In this document: in pieces, positions 1 through 8,489 of the stretch | Position numbering within the stretch: position 1 is the stretch's first letter | Layout of the letters: each line of letters opens with the position of its first letter | Assembly: GCF_002090095.1 (NCBI RefSeq) | Contig: NZ_BBRJ01000002.1 | Span: 981,265-1,045,264, forward strand | DNA from: Demequina sp. NBRC 110053 | Lineage (GTDB): Bacteria > Actinomycetota > Actinomycetes > Actinomycetales > Demequinaceae | Direction of reading: 5' to 3' | Length of the DNA stretch: 64,000 nt | Made by a program: the position numbers and the translations under genes | Notes under the pieces: generated by a model | The model's database searches: none | What the model saw: the letters and a program-made list of their open reading frames with translations, nothing else | What the model was told of the DNA's origin: nothing

Positions 1-207
1 CAGGCGTTCGTGGCCGATGCGGGTGTCACGCGCGCCGCGCTCGCGAGCCTCATCGCTCGCATGCGGGCCGCCGACACCTCGTATGAGGCCACCGATGCGT
101 CGCGATCCGGTGCAGCGCGCACCGCGGCCACGCAGGTGGGCTCGATGATGCGCGCGCCGTCGGCGCGCGCGGGTGGCCGCTCTGCCGGTGTGGAGCGTGC
201 CTCGTGA
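1..207 (+). CDS. ESX/WXG100-like small protein, C-terminal part (5' end outside window)
   Basis: The reading frame is open from the first base and ends at TGA 205-207, so the start lies outside the window. The visible 68 residues are helical and Ala/Arg-rich and contain YEATD. This matches the YxxxD/E export signal that type VII secretion substrates carry after a helix-turn-helix core. Its stop overlaps the start of the next gene, a WXG100 protein, and a large WXG-type toxin follows. It is therefore probably a partner or chaperone-like small protein co-secreted with that toxin. Family membership is inferred from the motif and the neighbours; the diagnostic WxG turn would lie in the missing part. 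Confidence 0.55.
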   Translation, partial: QAFVADAGVTRAALASLIARMRAADTSYEATDASRSGAARTAATQVGSMMRAPSARAGGRSAGVERAS

Positions 208-491
208 CGCGCCACTCGGTCGACACCGCTGACCTGACGTCGCTGCGGCGCTCGCTCGACGATCTCGCGACGTTCCTCGAGGGCTTCGAGCGCTCCGCAT
301 CGAACCACGGATCCAACCTCCTGGCGGCGTGGTCGGGTCAAGCCTCGCGCGAGTTCATCGGCGAGGTGGGCGTGTGGTCAGTGGGCGCGCGCCTCCTCGG
401 CGAACGCGCCGCCAATCTGTCCCAACGAGCGGACATCGCGCGCCAGAGCTACGAGGCCGCCGTCGAGCAGGCGAAGGAGGTAGCGGGCTGA
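204..491 (+). CDS. WXG100-family protein of a type VII toxin locus
   Basis: This 95-residue all-helical protein starts at GTG 204, overlapping the previous stop (GTGA). It has the WXG100 size and a central W-S-G turn (AWSGQASREF, about residues 41-50) between two amphipathic helices. WXG100 proteins form helical-hairpin dimers that are exported by, or guide cargo to, the ESX/type VII secretion system. A strict YxxxD/E tail motif is not visible here, but the preceding protein has one, so the two may form a heterodimer that shares one export signal. The toxin gene starts 14 bases downstream, which suggests co-expression. Confidence 0.75.
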   Translation: MTRHSVDTADLTSLRRSLDDLATFLEGFERSASNHGSNLLAAWSGQASREFIGEVGVWSVGARLLGERAANLSQRADIARQSYEAAVEQAKEVAG

Positions 492-505
492 GAGCCCGGA
501 TAGCC

Positions 506-3388
506 ATGCCTACCCTCGATCTCGACCCTCGCGACTACGCGACCGCCGGCGACAACGCACTGGCTCGCGAGCGCGCCCTGTCGCGCGTGATCGGCAGCGC
601 CTCGAGCGGACTGTCCGGCGGCTACAACATGGCCGGCTCCGACGACGGCGGGGAGCGCTTCGCCCAGGCGTACGACACCGCTGCGCGCGGCATCTTCGAC
701 GCCGCCGATGACGCCGCAGACGGCGCGCGCAACCTCGGCCGCGCACTCATCTACGCCGGAGCGCTCCACTCGGCGGCCGAACGCGGCGCACGCGGCGAGA
801 CGGGAGCCGGCCCAGGCTTCGCCGACCCCGGTGCGGGCGGCGGCGCGAGCACCGCGTACCCCCCCACCTCGTCCGGCGGCAACCCCATGCCCGTGCCCGG
901 GCTCGAGATGATCATCGACTTCCTGGGCGGGCTGCTGTGGCCCGATGCAGACACGGACCGCCTGCGGAACGCCGCCGATGCGTGGAGCCAGTTCTCCCGC
1001 GACCTCACGTCGGAGGCCACCGAGCTGCGACGCGTCGCGGCCGATCTGTCGGGCATCACCTCGGGTGAGAAGTCGGGGTTCGACGAGCGCGTCAACGAGC
1101 TCGCCGACAGGCTCGACGAGATCGCCCAGGCGGTGGGCGGGGGCGAGGGCATCGCGAGCCAGTGCACCTCCTACGCGCAGCAGGTGGACGACACGCGCGA
1201 GCAGAGCCTCATCATGCTGCGTGACCTCGCGATCGAGATCGCGGCGACCGTGGCGGTCAGCGCCGCACTCAGCTTCGTCACCTTTGGTGGCGCAGCAGCC
1301 GTGGGCGCCGGCGCCGTCGCCGCCCGCACCGCCTGGTACGGAGCGCGCATCGCCACGCTGATCACTCGGCTGCGCGCCGTCGCCATGACGGTCGCGACCA
1401 AGCTCGACGATCTGGTCGCGTCCGTGCGTGCCCTGCAGCGCTGGCGCGCGTGGCAGGCCACGGGCTCGCTCGGATCCAAGGTGACCTTCGAGGCCGTCAC
1501 GGACGGCGTGGGCGTGTTCGGTGCATCCTTCCTCACCGCCGACGACACCAACCCCTTCCTCGCCGGCGCGACCGCCATGGGCGGCGGCGCCTTCGCCAAC
1601 GTCCTCACCAGCAACCGCTACCTCGACAACTTCGCCGGACGCGTGTTCGGCGGCCAGATCAGCGCCGCCACCGAGTACGGGGCGATCACCGCGATCGAGG
1701 GCGAGGAGTTCAACCTCACCGACCTGTTCATGTCGGTAGGTCTGGGCACCGTGGGCGCCGGCGTCACCGGCGTGTTCGGCGGCAAGACCCGCGCCGCGCG
1801 CGACATCACGTCCGGACAGCACCAGGCCGAGCTGGGCGCTGGAGGAATGTCCTCGAGCAGCCTGCCAGCCAACCCGACGAACACCGGAGCCGCGGCGGGC
1901 GGCGTCGCCGCCGATGGTCGGTCTGGGCCCAACCCCGACTTCGATGGACCGCAGACCGGCGCTTCCGACCCTGGATCCGACGCAGGAGCCGACGGGCCCG
2001 TGTCGATCCAGACGGGCGACGCCCCCACGGTGGGCGCCTCCGACGCGACCGCGGCCACGCCGACCGGAGGGGGCACGCCCGTTCCTCAGGGCGAGGCGCC
2101 CGTCGCCACCGGAGGCGACGCGGGCGGGGCTGCGCCTCAGGGCTCCGCGGCCACTCCCCCTGCGGGTGAGGCGCGTGTCGCGTCGGGCGGAGACGGCACG
2201 CCGTCCTCGCTCACGGGAGACCCTGCGCCTGTGGCCGACGCCACGCCCGCGACTCCGAGCTCGGAAGCGACCGCTGCTCCTCAGGCAGCGCCCGCCGGGA
2301 GCGATCCTTCAGGCGCTACGGCCGCAGAGCCCGCGCCCACGCAGCCGCTGGGCGACGTCAGCGGTGCCACCCCGGAGGCGGTCTCACCTGCCCCCGCGCA
2401 GACTCCGTCGCCGATCGACATCGCGGACGTTCCCGTGGTCGACGGCTCGCAGGCGCTCGCCGGCACCGACGCAGACGTGGCAAATGCTGCTGCGAGTACG
2501 CACCCCGGTGCGACTGCGGATGCCGTGGCCGACGGAGATGGATCGCACGTGTCGGCGGTCGACGAAACTACGCCGAACAGTTCCGGAGACGGGCACGCAG
2601 ACGGTGACGGCACTGCTAGCGACAACGAGGCTGCCGCTGCAGAACGCGAGCCGACTGGAACAGCCGGCGACGACGCCGACGGTGAAATGGCGGGGAGTGG
2701 CGCCCCGGCCGATGCCTTTACCGCAGCGGTCGTCCCGCTGCCTGACCCGAATGCGGCGAGCGCTCCCCTGCTCACGCCTCAGGAGGTGCTGCCACCCGAA
2801 GGCCAGTCAGTGGACGCAAGTAGTCTGACCACGAGCGGCTTGCCTCACGATGTGCCGCAGCTGATCGATATGGAGCCCCACGTGGATGCCACGACGTTGC
2901 TCGGCTCGTCACCGGACGGCACACCGAACGATCTCCGGGGCTTCCAGGAGCACTTCATGAGGCACGACAGCGATGGCAAGCCGACAGACCTCGACTGGCC
3001 CCCGCACGATGGCGCTGTACCTGGCACGACCAGGCGCGCTACCGTCGCTGTCTACCAGGAAGTCTTCGGCAGTGACGTGTTCACCCGCGCGGGTAGTGAG
3101 TTCGGTAGCTTCGGCGCGCCGATCAGCCACGGCCAGTACTACACCCACGCTCAGTCGAGTTTGGCTCCCCGTACCCTGTTCGACGACTTCCACCACTACC
3201 GCTTCACGGCAGATGCAGATGCGAAGCTGTCAGACAGCGGCATCACGATGGTCGTCGAGCAGGTCGCGCCGGCCCTCGGCCGCCCTGGCGGGGGCATGCA
3301 GATGCGGTGGGTATCACCAGAAGGAGAGAATGTCAGCATCCTCCATCTCAAGGCCAAGGGGATCTTCGAGGAGGTGTACCTGCCGTGA
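506..3388 (+). CDS. Large type VII-associated polymorphic toxin with C-terminal TNT (NAD+ glycohydrolase) domain
   Basis: I chose ATG 506 (MPTLDLDPRDYATAG) because longer frames would overlap the WXG100 gene; this gives 960 residues. The N-terminal third is helical, with a hydrophobic Ala-rich segment near residues 235-300. A long Ala/Pro/Gly/Thr/Asp-rich linker follows (about 450-780). The last ~150 residues match the TNT (tuberculosis necrotizing toxin) domain: LDWPPHDGAVPG near 829, RAGSEFGSFGAP from Arg861, and PGGGMQ with Gln932, which corresponds to the catalytic Gln of the M. tuberculosis toxin. TNT domains hydrolyse NAD+ and kill target cells, so the prediction is a secreted toxin acting on competitors or hosts. 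The next gene overlaps its stop, as expected for an immunity gene. Confidence 0.85.
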   Translation: MPTLDLDPRDYATAGDNALARERALSRVIGSASSGLSGGYNMAGSDDGGERFAQAYDTAARGIFDAADDAADGARNLGRALIYAGALHSAAERGARGETGAGPGFADPGAGGGASTAYPPTSSGGNPMPVPGLEMIIDFLGGLLWPDADTDRLRNAADAWSQFSRDLTSEATELRRVAADLSGITSGEKSGFDERVNELADRLDEIAQAVGGGEGIASQCTSYAQQVDDTREQSLIMLRDLAIEIAATVAVSAALSFVTFGGAAAVGAGAVAARTAWYGARIATLITRLRAVAMTVATKLDDLVASVRALQRWRAWQATGSLGSKVTFEAVTDGVGVFGASFLTADDTNPFLAGATAMGGGAFANVLTSNRYLDNFAGRVFGGQISAATEYGAITAIEGEEFNLTDLFMSVGLGTVGAGVTGVFGGKTRAARDITSGQHQAELGAGGMSSSSLPANPTNTGAAAGGVAADGRSGPNPDFDGPQTGASDPGSDAGADGPVSIQTGDAPTVGASDATAATPTGGGTPVPQGEAPVATGGDAGGAAPQGSAATPPAGEARVASGGDGTPSSLTGDPAPVADATPATPSSEATAAPQAAPAGSDPSGATAAEPAPTQPLGDVSGATPEAVSPAPAQTPSPIDIADVPVVDGSQALAGTDADVANAAASTHPGATADAVADGDGSHVSAVDETTPNSSGDGHADGDGTASDNEAAAAEREPTGTAGDDADGEMAGSGAPADAFTAAVVPLPDPNAASAPLLTPQEVLPPEGQSVDASSLTTSGLPHDVPQLIDMEPHVDATTLLGSSPDGTPNDLRGFQEHFMRHDSDGKPTDLDWPPHDGAVPGTTRRATVAVYQEVFGSDVFTRAGSEFGSFGAPISHGQYYTHAQSSLAPRTLFDDFHHYRFTADADAKLSDSGITMVVEQVAPALGRPGGGMQMRWVSPEGENVSILHLKAKGIFEEVYLP

Positions 3389-3918
3389 GCGCGCTCGACA
3401 TTCGACAATCGCTGTTGGCGCTGTTCGAGGACGCCGGGTTCGAGTGGCAACTATCGGAGGACGCCACGCAACTTGACGTGGGGCCCGACCTCTGGCAGTT
3501 GTTCTACCGCTGTGTGCTCAATGCTGACGGCAGCATTGACCTCTGGCGCAAGCGAGAGCGTTCCGACGGATTTGTTCACAAGGCCTGGTATGCATCGTGG
3601 TCATTTGCCGAGCGGTCACTTGCGCAAGACGCTGGGTCTGCCTCCCGGCGGGGGGCTCCGACCATCATGATCTCGGGATATCCCGTGGATCTTGATCCCC
3701 GATGTTCCCTCACCACAGAACTGGTCGACAGCGTCAAGTGGGTTGGCCTGCACATTGGCGACGAACTCGTCGCACGCTTCGGGAATGCAGGTGACGCTGC
3801 CTACGAGTCGCACCTGCTCACCGAGGATGTCGAGGCCATCATCGCTTCGTATCGTCACCCCGAGGGCAAACCACTGTTCGGCCTTGACGACATCACACCC
3901 CCGTCACTGAGATCATGA
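3385..3918 (+). CDS. Putative immunity protein for the TNT toxin
   Basis: This 177-residue soluble acidic protein starts at GTG 3385, overlapping the toxin stop, and is preceded by GAGGAGG at 3368-3374. It has no signal peptide or membrane segment, as expected for a cytosolic antitoxin. Its end (ASYRHPEGKPLFGL) has the look of the TNT antitoxin (Imm61/IFT-like) group, in which the C-terminus carries a dP-G-kPLF pattern; this resemblance is from memory and weak in the N-terminal half. Direct translational coupling to the toxin makes it the first candidate for the cognate inhibitor. A different immunity family cannot be excluded. Confidence 0.6.
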   Translation: MSALDIRQSLLALFEDAGFEWQLSEDATQLDVGPDLWQLFYRCVLNADGSIDLWRKRERSDGFVHKAWYASWSFAERSLAQDAGSASRRGAPTIMISGYPVDLDPRCSLTTELVDSVKWVGLHIGDELVARFGNAGDAAYESHLLTEDVEAIIASYRHPEGKPLFGLDDITPPSLRS

Positions 3919-4421
3919 CCGACGACAACGCACTAGCCGCGGTCCGCCAAGCTGAATGGTCGCGAAAGGTTTCGCAGTCGACCGTCCCCACCAGACTCGA
4001 TGCGCTGTTACGCGACCTGCTCACCGACGGAGTCACAGGGGTGACTGTCTCCGCGGTACTCGCAGCACGACACGTTCAAGCAGCGGTCGACATCCACCAT
4101 CCGTCGGGTGAGCACCAGGGTCCTCGTGGGCCGTTCACGCGCATCGTGGCGTCCCGAGAGATCGCTGAGCTCCTCGAGGCCCTCCAGCGAACGTGCTATC
4201 ACCGCCACTTCGGCACGTGGTTCCAGGTCGAGGCTTCAGTCGAACCCGGTCGCGGCATCGAGATCCATGTCGACGACATGAAGGAGCCGCCGACCTTCGA
4301 TCCACCACTCTCGGAGCTCGAGTGGCAGGCGGAGTGGTTCCTCCACCGACGCGACGACGAACACCTGCCTCCATGGTGGCGGACCAAGCTCTACCCGGAC
4401 GAGCACGCTGCACTGGCCTAG
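3915..4421 (+). CDS. Hypothetical protein, probable second immunity factor
   Basis: The 168-residue product starts at ATG 3915, overlapping the previous stop by four bases, so it is co-translated with the toxin-immunity pair. It is soluble, His- and Trp-rich, and ends with a strand-loop segment containing TWFQVEASVEPG and LPPWWRTKLYP. That layout recalls YezG/DUF600-like immunity proteins (a W-F start of a beta sheet and a terminal PxWW), but I cannot assign the family firmly. Position in the toxin operon is the strongest evidence for function. No enzyme motif is visible. Confidence 0.55.
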   Translation: MTDDNALAAVRQAEWSRKVSQSTVPTRLDALLRDLLTDGVTGVTVSAVLAARHVQAAVDIHHPSGEHQGPRGPFTRIVASREIAELLEALQRTCYHRHFGTWFQVEASVEPGRGIEIHVDDMKEPPTFDPPLSELEWQAEWFLHRRDDEHLPPWWRTKLYPDEHAALA

Positions 4422-4433
4422 CGGGTCCTCACA

Positions 4434-4849
4434 GTGAGATGCCACGATCCCGCACCACCGTTGTGGTTCCACGGCACCTACGCCTTCGTCAAAGGCGAGT
4501 AACTCGACTTTCGCCGCGAGTACGGGTGGGTGCTGTGGTCGCCCACCCCGCATGAGGGATTCACCAAGTCGCCGAAGGTGGCTTCATCTGTCCGATCACG
4601 GAGCCGTCGAAGGTCACCGCCGTGCGTATCGTGCATGGTGGGCGGTACAGAGGCGTGAACGTGACCGTCAGACCCCTGCCCCAAGGCGGCGTCATGCTCT
4701 GGGCCAGTGAAAGGCGTGCGCACGACGTGGGCTTTGAACGGCGCAACCGCGACGAGTGGAGCCTGGCAACGACGCTCGACGACGCCGAACTCACGGTCAC
4801 GACGGAGCAGACGCCGGTCGATGCGCCGTGGCAGACTGACGCACGATGA
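4434..4849 (+). pseudogene. Broken gene of the immunity cassette (in-frame stop plus frameshift)
   Basis: From GTG 4434 one frame reads PPLWFHGTYAFVKGE, then TAA (4500-4502), then continues LDFRREYGWVLWSPTPHEGF. Around 4565-4575 the sensible reading moves to another frame, EGGFICPITEPSKVTAV, and runs through GGRYRGVNVTVRP to TGA at 4847-4849. Together these make one ~135-residue protein with two lesions. The second half (YRG-x-x-V, LP-x-G, GFE..RDEW, TTEQTPV) is laid out like the C-terminal half of the next gene's product, so it may be a decayed paralogue. Loss of an immunity copy fits the turnover normal in polymorphic toxin loci. Confidence 0.6.
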
Positions 4850-4861
4850 AGGGACACCACT

Positions 4862-5743
4862 GTGGCCGAACTGATTCGCGCCACCCCGCCTGCTCGCATC
4901 TCGGCAGTGATCGGCTCCGGCCTGCCTTGGATCGCCGGCTACGTGGTTCGGGCCCAAGACGTCAGCGAGTCTCCGACGGCCGGCGCGCTCTACGCGGACC
5001 TCGGGCTCGGGTTTCCCGGTTCTCCGTACGGCGCACAGCGTGAGTTCGTCGACGTTCTGCGGGTGCCTGCGCAGTGGACGCTGCAGCTCGCGACACCGGG
5101 GGAAGGCGAGAATGCAGCGACGCCGCCGCTACGGGACCACCCACCGTTCGGCCAGACCGGCTTCATCGACAGCTCCAAGGCCTTCGTCCCCTACTGGTGG
5201 CTCGCGCCGTCCCCTGTGCCTGCGGGGACCACTCTGTGGCGCATCGGCGCCGATGGCAGCGCAAACACGATCGCGGCCTACGGGCATGTGGGCGTGGGCT
5301 GGCTCGCTTGCGCCCCCGCCGCTCGGATCGCTCATACCCCCATCCGTTTCACAGAAGTGCTCGGCATGTGGGCTCAGTATCGCGGAGAGCGCGTGCTCGC
5401 AGACATCCTGCCCGATGGCACTGCGGTCATCGCTGTCCCGGACCAGCGGGAGGGATGGCAGCCATCGCCCCGAGGCGTGTTCTGGACGGAGGTGTACCGC
5501 GCTGACCTCGACCGGGTGTGGGTCTCTCGCACGCTCGCGACATGGCGCGACCAGGAGTTCCAGGTCGTGGGGCTCGAGGGAGACGAGGCGGGTCGCACCG
5601 CTCACCTCGTGTACTCCGGGCACGACGCTGGAGTGGCAGGGTCACTGGGCCTGACCGAAACCGACGCCAGCGTCTACGAGGCCTTGGCGCCCATCTCCGA
5701 GCTGCACAACGTCAGGGAAGCCCAAACGGATCTGCCTGGCTGA
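4862..5743 (+). CDS. Hypothetical protein of the toxin-immunity cassette
   Basis: The 293-residue product starts at GTG 4862, seven bases after GAAGGGA. It has no signal peptide or membrane helix. It is rich in Trp, Gly and Pro and appears to have two halves: an N-terminal part with PFGQTGFIDSSKAFVPYW, and a C-terminal part containing the pattern YRGERVLADILPDGTAV, then TLATWRDQEFQVVGLEGD. The second half resembles the broken gene just upstream. Similar two-part hypothetical proteins are common beside TNT and other actinobacterial toxin genes. Immunity or accessory function is inferred from location only. Confidence 0.5.
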   Translation: MAELIRATPPARISAVIGSGLPWIAGYVVRAQDVSESPTAGALYADLGLGFPGSPYGAQREFVDVLRVPAQWTLQLATPGEGENAATPPLRDHPPFGQTGFIDSSKAFVPYWWLAPSPVPAGTTLWRIGADGSANTIAAYGHVGVGWLACAPAARIAHTPIRFTEVLGMWAQYRGERVLADILPDGTAVIAVPDQREGWQPSPRGVFWTEVYRADLDRVWVSRTLATWRDQEFQVVGLEGDEAGRTAHLVYSGHDAGVAGSLGLTETDASVYEALAPISELHNVREAQTDLPG

Positions 5744-6258
5744 TGCGCGACCACGTGCTTGCAACTCTTGCCGCCTGGGCGGCACAGGTGGGCTACACCA
5801 GGATCGTCGACGACGGAGCGGTCCTGATCGCTGATGAGGGCGGAGAGATCCGCTTCTACGGCCGCCGCCAGGACGCCGGGTGGGCGCTGTCGAAGGCCGA
5901 ACGTGCCGAGGACGAGACGCTGCTGATGGTCGCCAGCGATGTGACGAATATCGAGCGGTACCTCATCCAGCACCTTGGGTGGGGCGTGCGACGCCGCCTG
6001 GGCCTCAGCCAGATTCAGCTGCCGTACGAGCTGGATCACGTAGCAGACGGGTACCGCATCGATGTGGTCTCCGATGACTGGGCGGACCTCGTCGACTCGG
6101 CAACCGGTCAGACGGTCGCGGGTTTCCGGCACGTCAGCGTGCCCTACGAAGCGGTGTCGTTCTCGTGGTACGCCGATGTGGAGCCCGAGACGTTGCGCAC
6201 CTGGTTGACGGATCCTCGCGGAGGCGGGCGGCTGCAGCGCTTCGTTGGCGCCCAGTAG
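5743..6258 (+). CDS. TNT antitoxin-like (Imm61/IFT-type) immunity protein
   Basis: The 171-residue protein starts at ATG 5743, sharing one base with the previous stop (TGATG). Features recalled for the TNT antitoxin group are visible: an N-terminal helix followed by strands, NIERYLIQHLGWGVRRRLGL (about 66-85), a G-Y-x-(I/L) strand (ADGYRIDVV), and a final segment with WLTDPRGGGRL. The M. tuberculosis relative binds TNT and blocks its active site. It lies about 2.4 kb after the toxin, so it may neutralise a related toxin variant rather than the one encoded here. It is the last gene before a clear change of gene content. Confidence 0.6.
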   Translation: MRDHVLATLAAWAAQVGYTRIVDDGAVLIADEGGEIRFYGRRQDAGWALSKAERAEDETLLMVASDVTNIERYLIQHLGWGVRRRLGLSQIQLPYELDHVADGYRIDVVSDDWADLVDSATGQTVAGFRHVSVPYEAVSFSWYADVEPETLRTWLTDPRGGGRLQRFVGAQ

Positions 6259-6382
6259 CTGGACGGTGCGGGTGTCAGCGCACGACACGACCGCAGCTGC
6301 GCGTTCAGCACGCCTGGCGACCCTCGCATCGGCGCTCTACCAGGCACCCTTACAAACTGTTGGCGGGTTCATGAAACATGCC

Positions 6383-6395
6383 TAGGCTGGCGCGC
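6383..6395 (+). promoter_or_regulatory. Leaderless-type -10 box of the acetyl-CoA synthetase gene
   Basis: TAGGCT at 6383-6388 is followed by seven bases and then ATG 6396. No Shine-Dalgarno sequence precedes that ATG. A TANNNT box ending 6-7 bases before the start codon is the usual arrangement of leaderless genes in actinobacteria and recurs many times in this window. It also supports choosing 6396 over the upstream ATG at 6378. Confidence 0.5.
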
Positions 6396-8393
6396 ATGGT
6401 CAACGACGTCCACACCCCGTCCCCCGCCCCCTCCGAGCAGGCCACCTTCGAGCCGCCCGCCGATTTCGCTGCCCGAGCGAACGCCCAGGCAGATCTCTAT
6501 GACCGCGCCCAGCAGGACCGGCTGGGCTACTGGGCCGACCAGGCCCGCGAGCTGCGCTGGGACACCCCCTTCACCGAGGTCCTCGACTGGTCGGACGCCC
6601 CGCACGCGAAGTGGTTCGCCGACGGCACGCTCAACGCCTGCGACAACGCCGTGGACCGCCACGTGCGCGAGGGCCGCGGCGATCGCGTCGCGTTCTACTT
6701 CGAGGGCGAACCGGGCGACACCCGCACCCTGACCTATGCGGACATGCAGCGCGAGGTGTCGAAGGCCGCGAATGGCCTCGCATCGCTCGGCGTGACCAAG
6801 GGCGACCGCGTCGCCATCTACCTGCCCCAGATCCCCGAGGCCGTCGTGTCGATGCTGGCCTGCGCGCGCATCGGCGCCATCCACTCCGTGGTGTTCGGCG
6901 GCTTCTCCGCCGAGAGCCTGCGCCAGCGCATCGACGATGCGGAGGCGAAGCTCGTCATCACGGCGGACGGCGGCAACCGCCGAGGCGCGCACCTCGCGCT
7001 CAAGCCGCTCGTGGACGAGGCGCTCGCGCCGTCCGAGTCGCACCCCGAGCCCGCGGCGAGTGTCGAGCACGTCCTGACGGTGCGCCGTACGGGCCAGGAC
7101 ACCGCCTGGACCGAGGGCCGCGACCTGTGGTGGCACGACGTGGTCGAACCTCAGTCGGACAGCCACGATCCCGTGATGGTCGATGCCGAGCACCCGCTGT
7201 TCATCCTCTACACCTCCGGCACCACGGGCAAGCCGAAGGGCCTGTTCCACACCACCGGCGGATACCTCACCGGCGCGTCGAGCTCGCACCGATGGGTGTT
7301 CGACATCAAGCCCGAGGAGGACGTGTACTGGTGCTCCGCCGACGTCGGCTGGATCACCGGACATTCGTACATCGTCTACGGGCCCATGATCAACGGCGCC
7401 ACCCAGGTGCTCTACGAGGGCGTCCCGAACGCCCCGCATCAGGGACGATGGTGGGAGATCATCGAGAAGTACAAGGTCACCATCTTCTACACCGCTCCCA
7501 CCGCGATCAGGACGTTCATGAAGTGGGGCGAGGCGATCCCGGGCGAGTTCGACCTGTCATCCCTCCGCCTTCTCGGCTCGGTTGGCGAGCCCATCAATCC
7601 CGCGGCGTGGCTCTGGTACCGCCGCGTGATCGGCGGCGACCGCTGCCCGATCGTCGACACGTGGTGGCAGACGGAGACCGGCTCGATCATGCTGTCACCC
7701 CTGCCCGGCGTCACGCACACCAAGCCCGGATGCACTCAGGTGCCGCTTCCCGGGGTGAGCATCGACGTGATCGACGACGAGGGAAAGTCGCTGAGCCCCG
7801 GCGAGGGCGGATACTTGGTGGCCAGCGAGCCGTGGCCATCCATGCTGCGCGGCATCTGGGGCGACGAGCAGCGCTTCCGCGAGACCTACTGGGATCGCTT
7901 CCCCGGCAAGTACTTCGCGGGCGACGGCGCCAAGCGCGACGAGGATGGCGACATCTGGCTGCTGGGACGCGTGGACGATGTCATGAACGTCTCCGGCCAC
8001 CGCCTGTCGACCACCGAGATCGAGAACGCCCTGGTCTCCCACCACTGGGTCGCGGAGGCTGCGGTCGTGGGCGCCGCCGACGAGACCACCGGCCAGGCTG
8101 TCGTCGCGTTCGTGGTCGTGAAGTCCGACGACGAGGGCGCGTCCGCGTCGGGCCACGAGGTCGCGGTGGAGCTGCGGAAGCAGGTGCGCAAGGAGATCGG
8201 CCCCCTCGCCACGCCGCGCACCATCCTGGTGGTGTCCGAGGTCCCCAAGACCCGCTCGGGCAAGATCATGCGCCGCCTGCTGCGCGACGTGGCGGAGAAC
8301 CGCCCCGTGGGCGACGTGACCACGCTGGCCGACTCGTCGGTGATGGACGCGATCAGCGAGGGACTCAGCTCGGGCAAGGCCGACTCCGACTGA
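6396..8393 (+). CDS. acs: Acetyl-CoA synthetase (AMP-forming acetate-CoA ligase)
   Basis: This 665-residue cytosolic enzyme activates acetate to acetyl-adenylate and then acetyl-CoA. The length matches the family. Visible motifs are the phosphate loop [19 protein letters not shown], the acetate/adenylate-site WWQTETG, the hinge region [20 protein letters not shown], and the C-terminal [11 protein letters not shown]. Lys623 in that last motif is the conserved catalytic lysine that acetyltransferases modify to shut the enzyme off. The enzyme lets the cell scavenge acetate or recycle overflow acetate. It stands alone and is followed by an unrelated oxidoreductase after a short GC-rich hairpin region. 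I prefer acetate as substrate, but propionate cannot be excluded from sequence alone. Confidence 0.93.
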   Translation: MVNDVHTPSPAPSEQATFEPPADFAARANAQADLYDRAQQDRLGYWADQARELRWDTPFTEVLDWSDAPHAKWFADGTLNACDNAVDRHVREGRGDRVAFYFEGEPGDTRTLTYADMQREVSKAANGLASLGVTKGDRVAIYLPQIPEAVVSMLACARIGAIHSVVFGGFSAESLRQRIDDAEAKLVITADGGNRRGAHLALKPLVDEALAPSESHPEPAASVEHVLTVRRTGQDTAWTEGRDLWWHDVVEPQSDSHDPVMVDAEHPLFILYTSGTTGKPKGLFHTTGGYLTGASSSHRWVFDIKPEEDVYWCSADVGWITGHSYIVYGPMINGATQVLYEGVPNAPHQGRWWEIIEKYKVTIFYTAPTAIRTFMKWGEAIPGEFDLSSLRLLGSVGEPINPAAWLWYRRVIGGDRCPIVDTWWQTETGSIMLSPLPGVTHTKPGCTQVPLPGVSIDVIDDEGKSLSPGEGGYLVASEPWPSMLRGIWGDEQRFRETYWDRFPGKYFAGDGAKRDEDGDIWLLGRVDDVMNVSGHRLSTTEIENALVSHHWVAEAAVVGAADETTGQAVVAFVVVKSDDEGASASGHEVAVELRKQVRKEIGPLATPRTILVVSEVPKTRSGKIMRRLLRDVAENRPVGDVTTLADSSVMDAISEGLSSGKADSD

Positions 8394-8420
8394 GCCGCGA
8401 GCCGAGCTGGCACTGCCCCT

Positions 8421-8438
8421 CGCGCGCGGAGGCGCGCG
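8421..8438 (+). terminator. Possible weak terminator hairpin after acs
   Basis: CGCGCGC at 8421-8427 and GCGCGCG at 8432-8438 can pair around a GGAG loop, 28 bases after the acs stop. There is no T run, and alternating CG sequence can pair in several registers, so the call is weak. Confidence 0.3.
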
Positions 8439-8489
8439 CGGATCAGAGCTGAGCGCGCGCGAAGCCCACGCATCTGCCCACAATGTCCC

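Noticed and set aside
449..1822. A long minus-strand frame opposite the toxin gene
   Set aside because: It is low complexity (Gly/Ala/Glu/Val), has no ribosome site, and lies antisense to clear coding sequence.
2000..2800. Repeat-rich stretch in the toxin gene as a tandem repeat array
   Set aside because: It encodes an Ala/Pro/Gly/Thr linker with irregular units. No fixed repeat length is seen.
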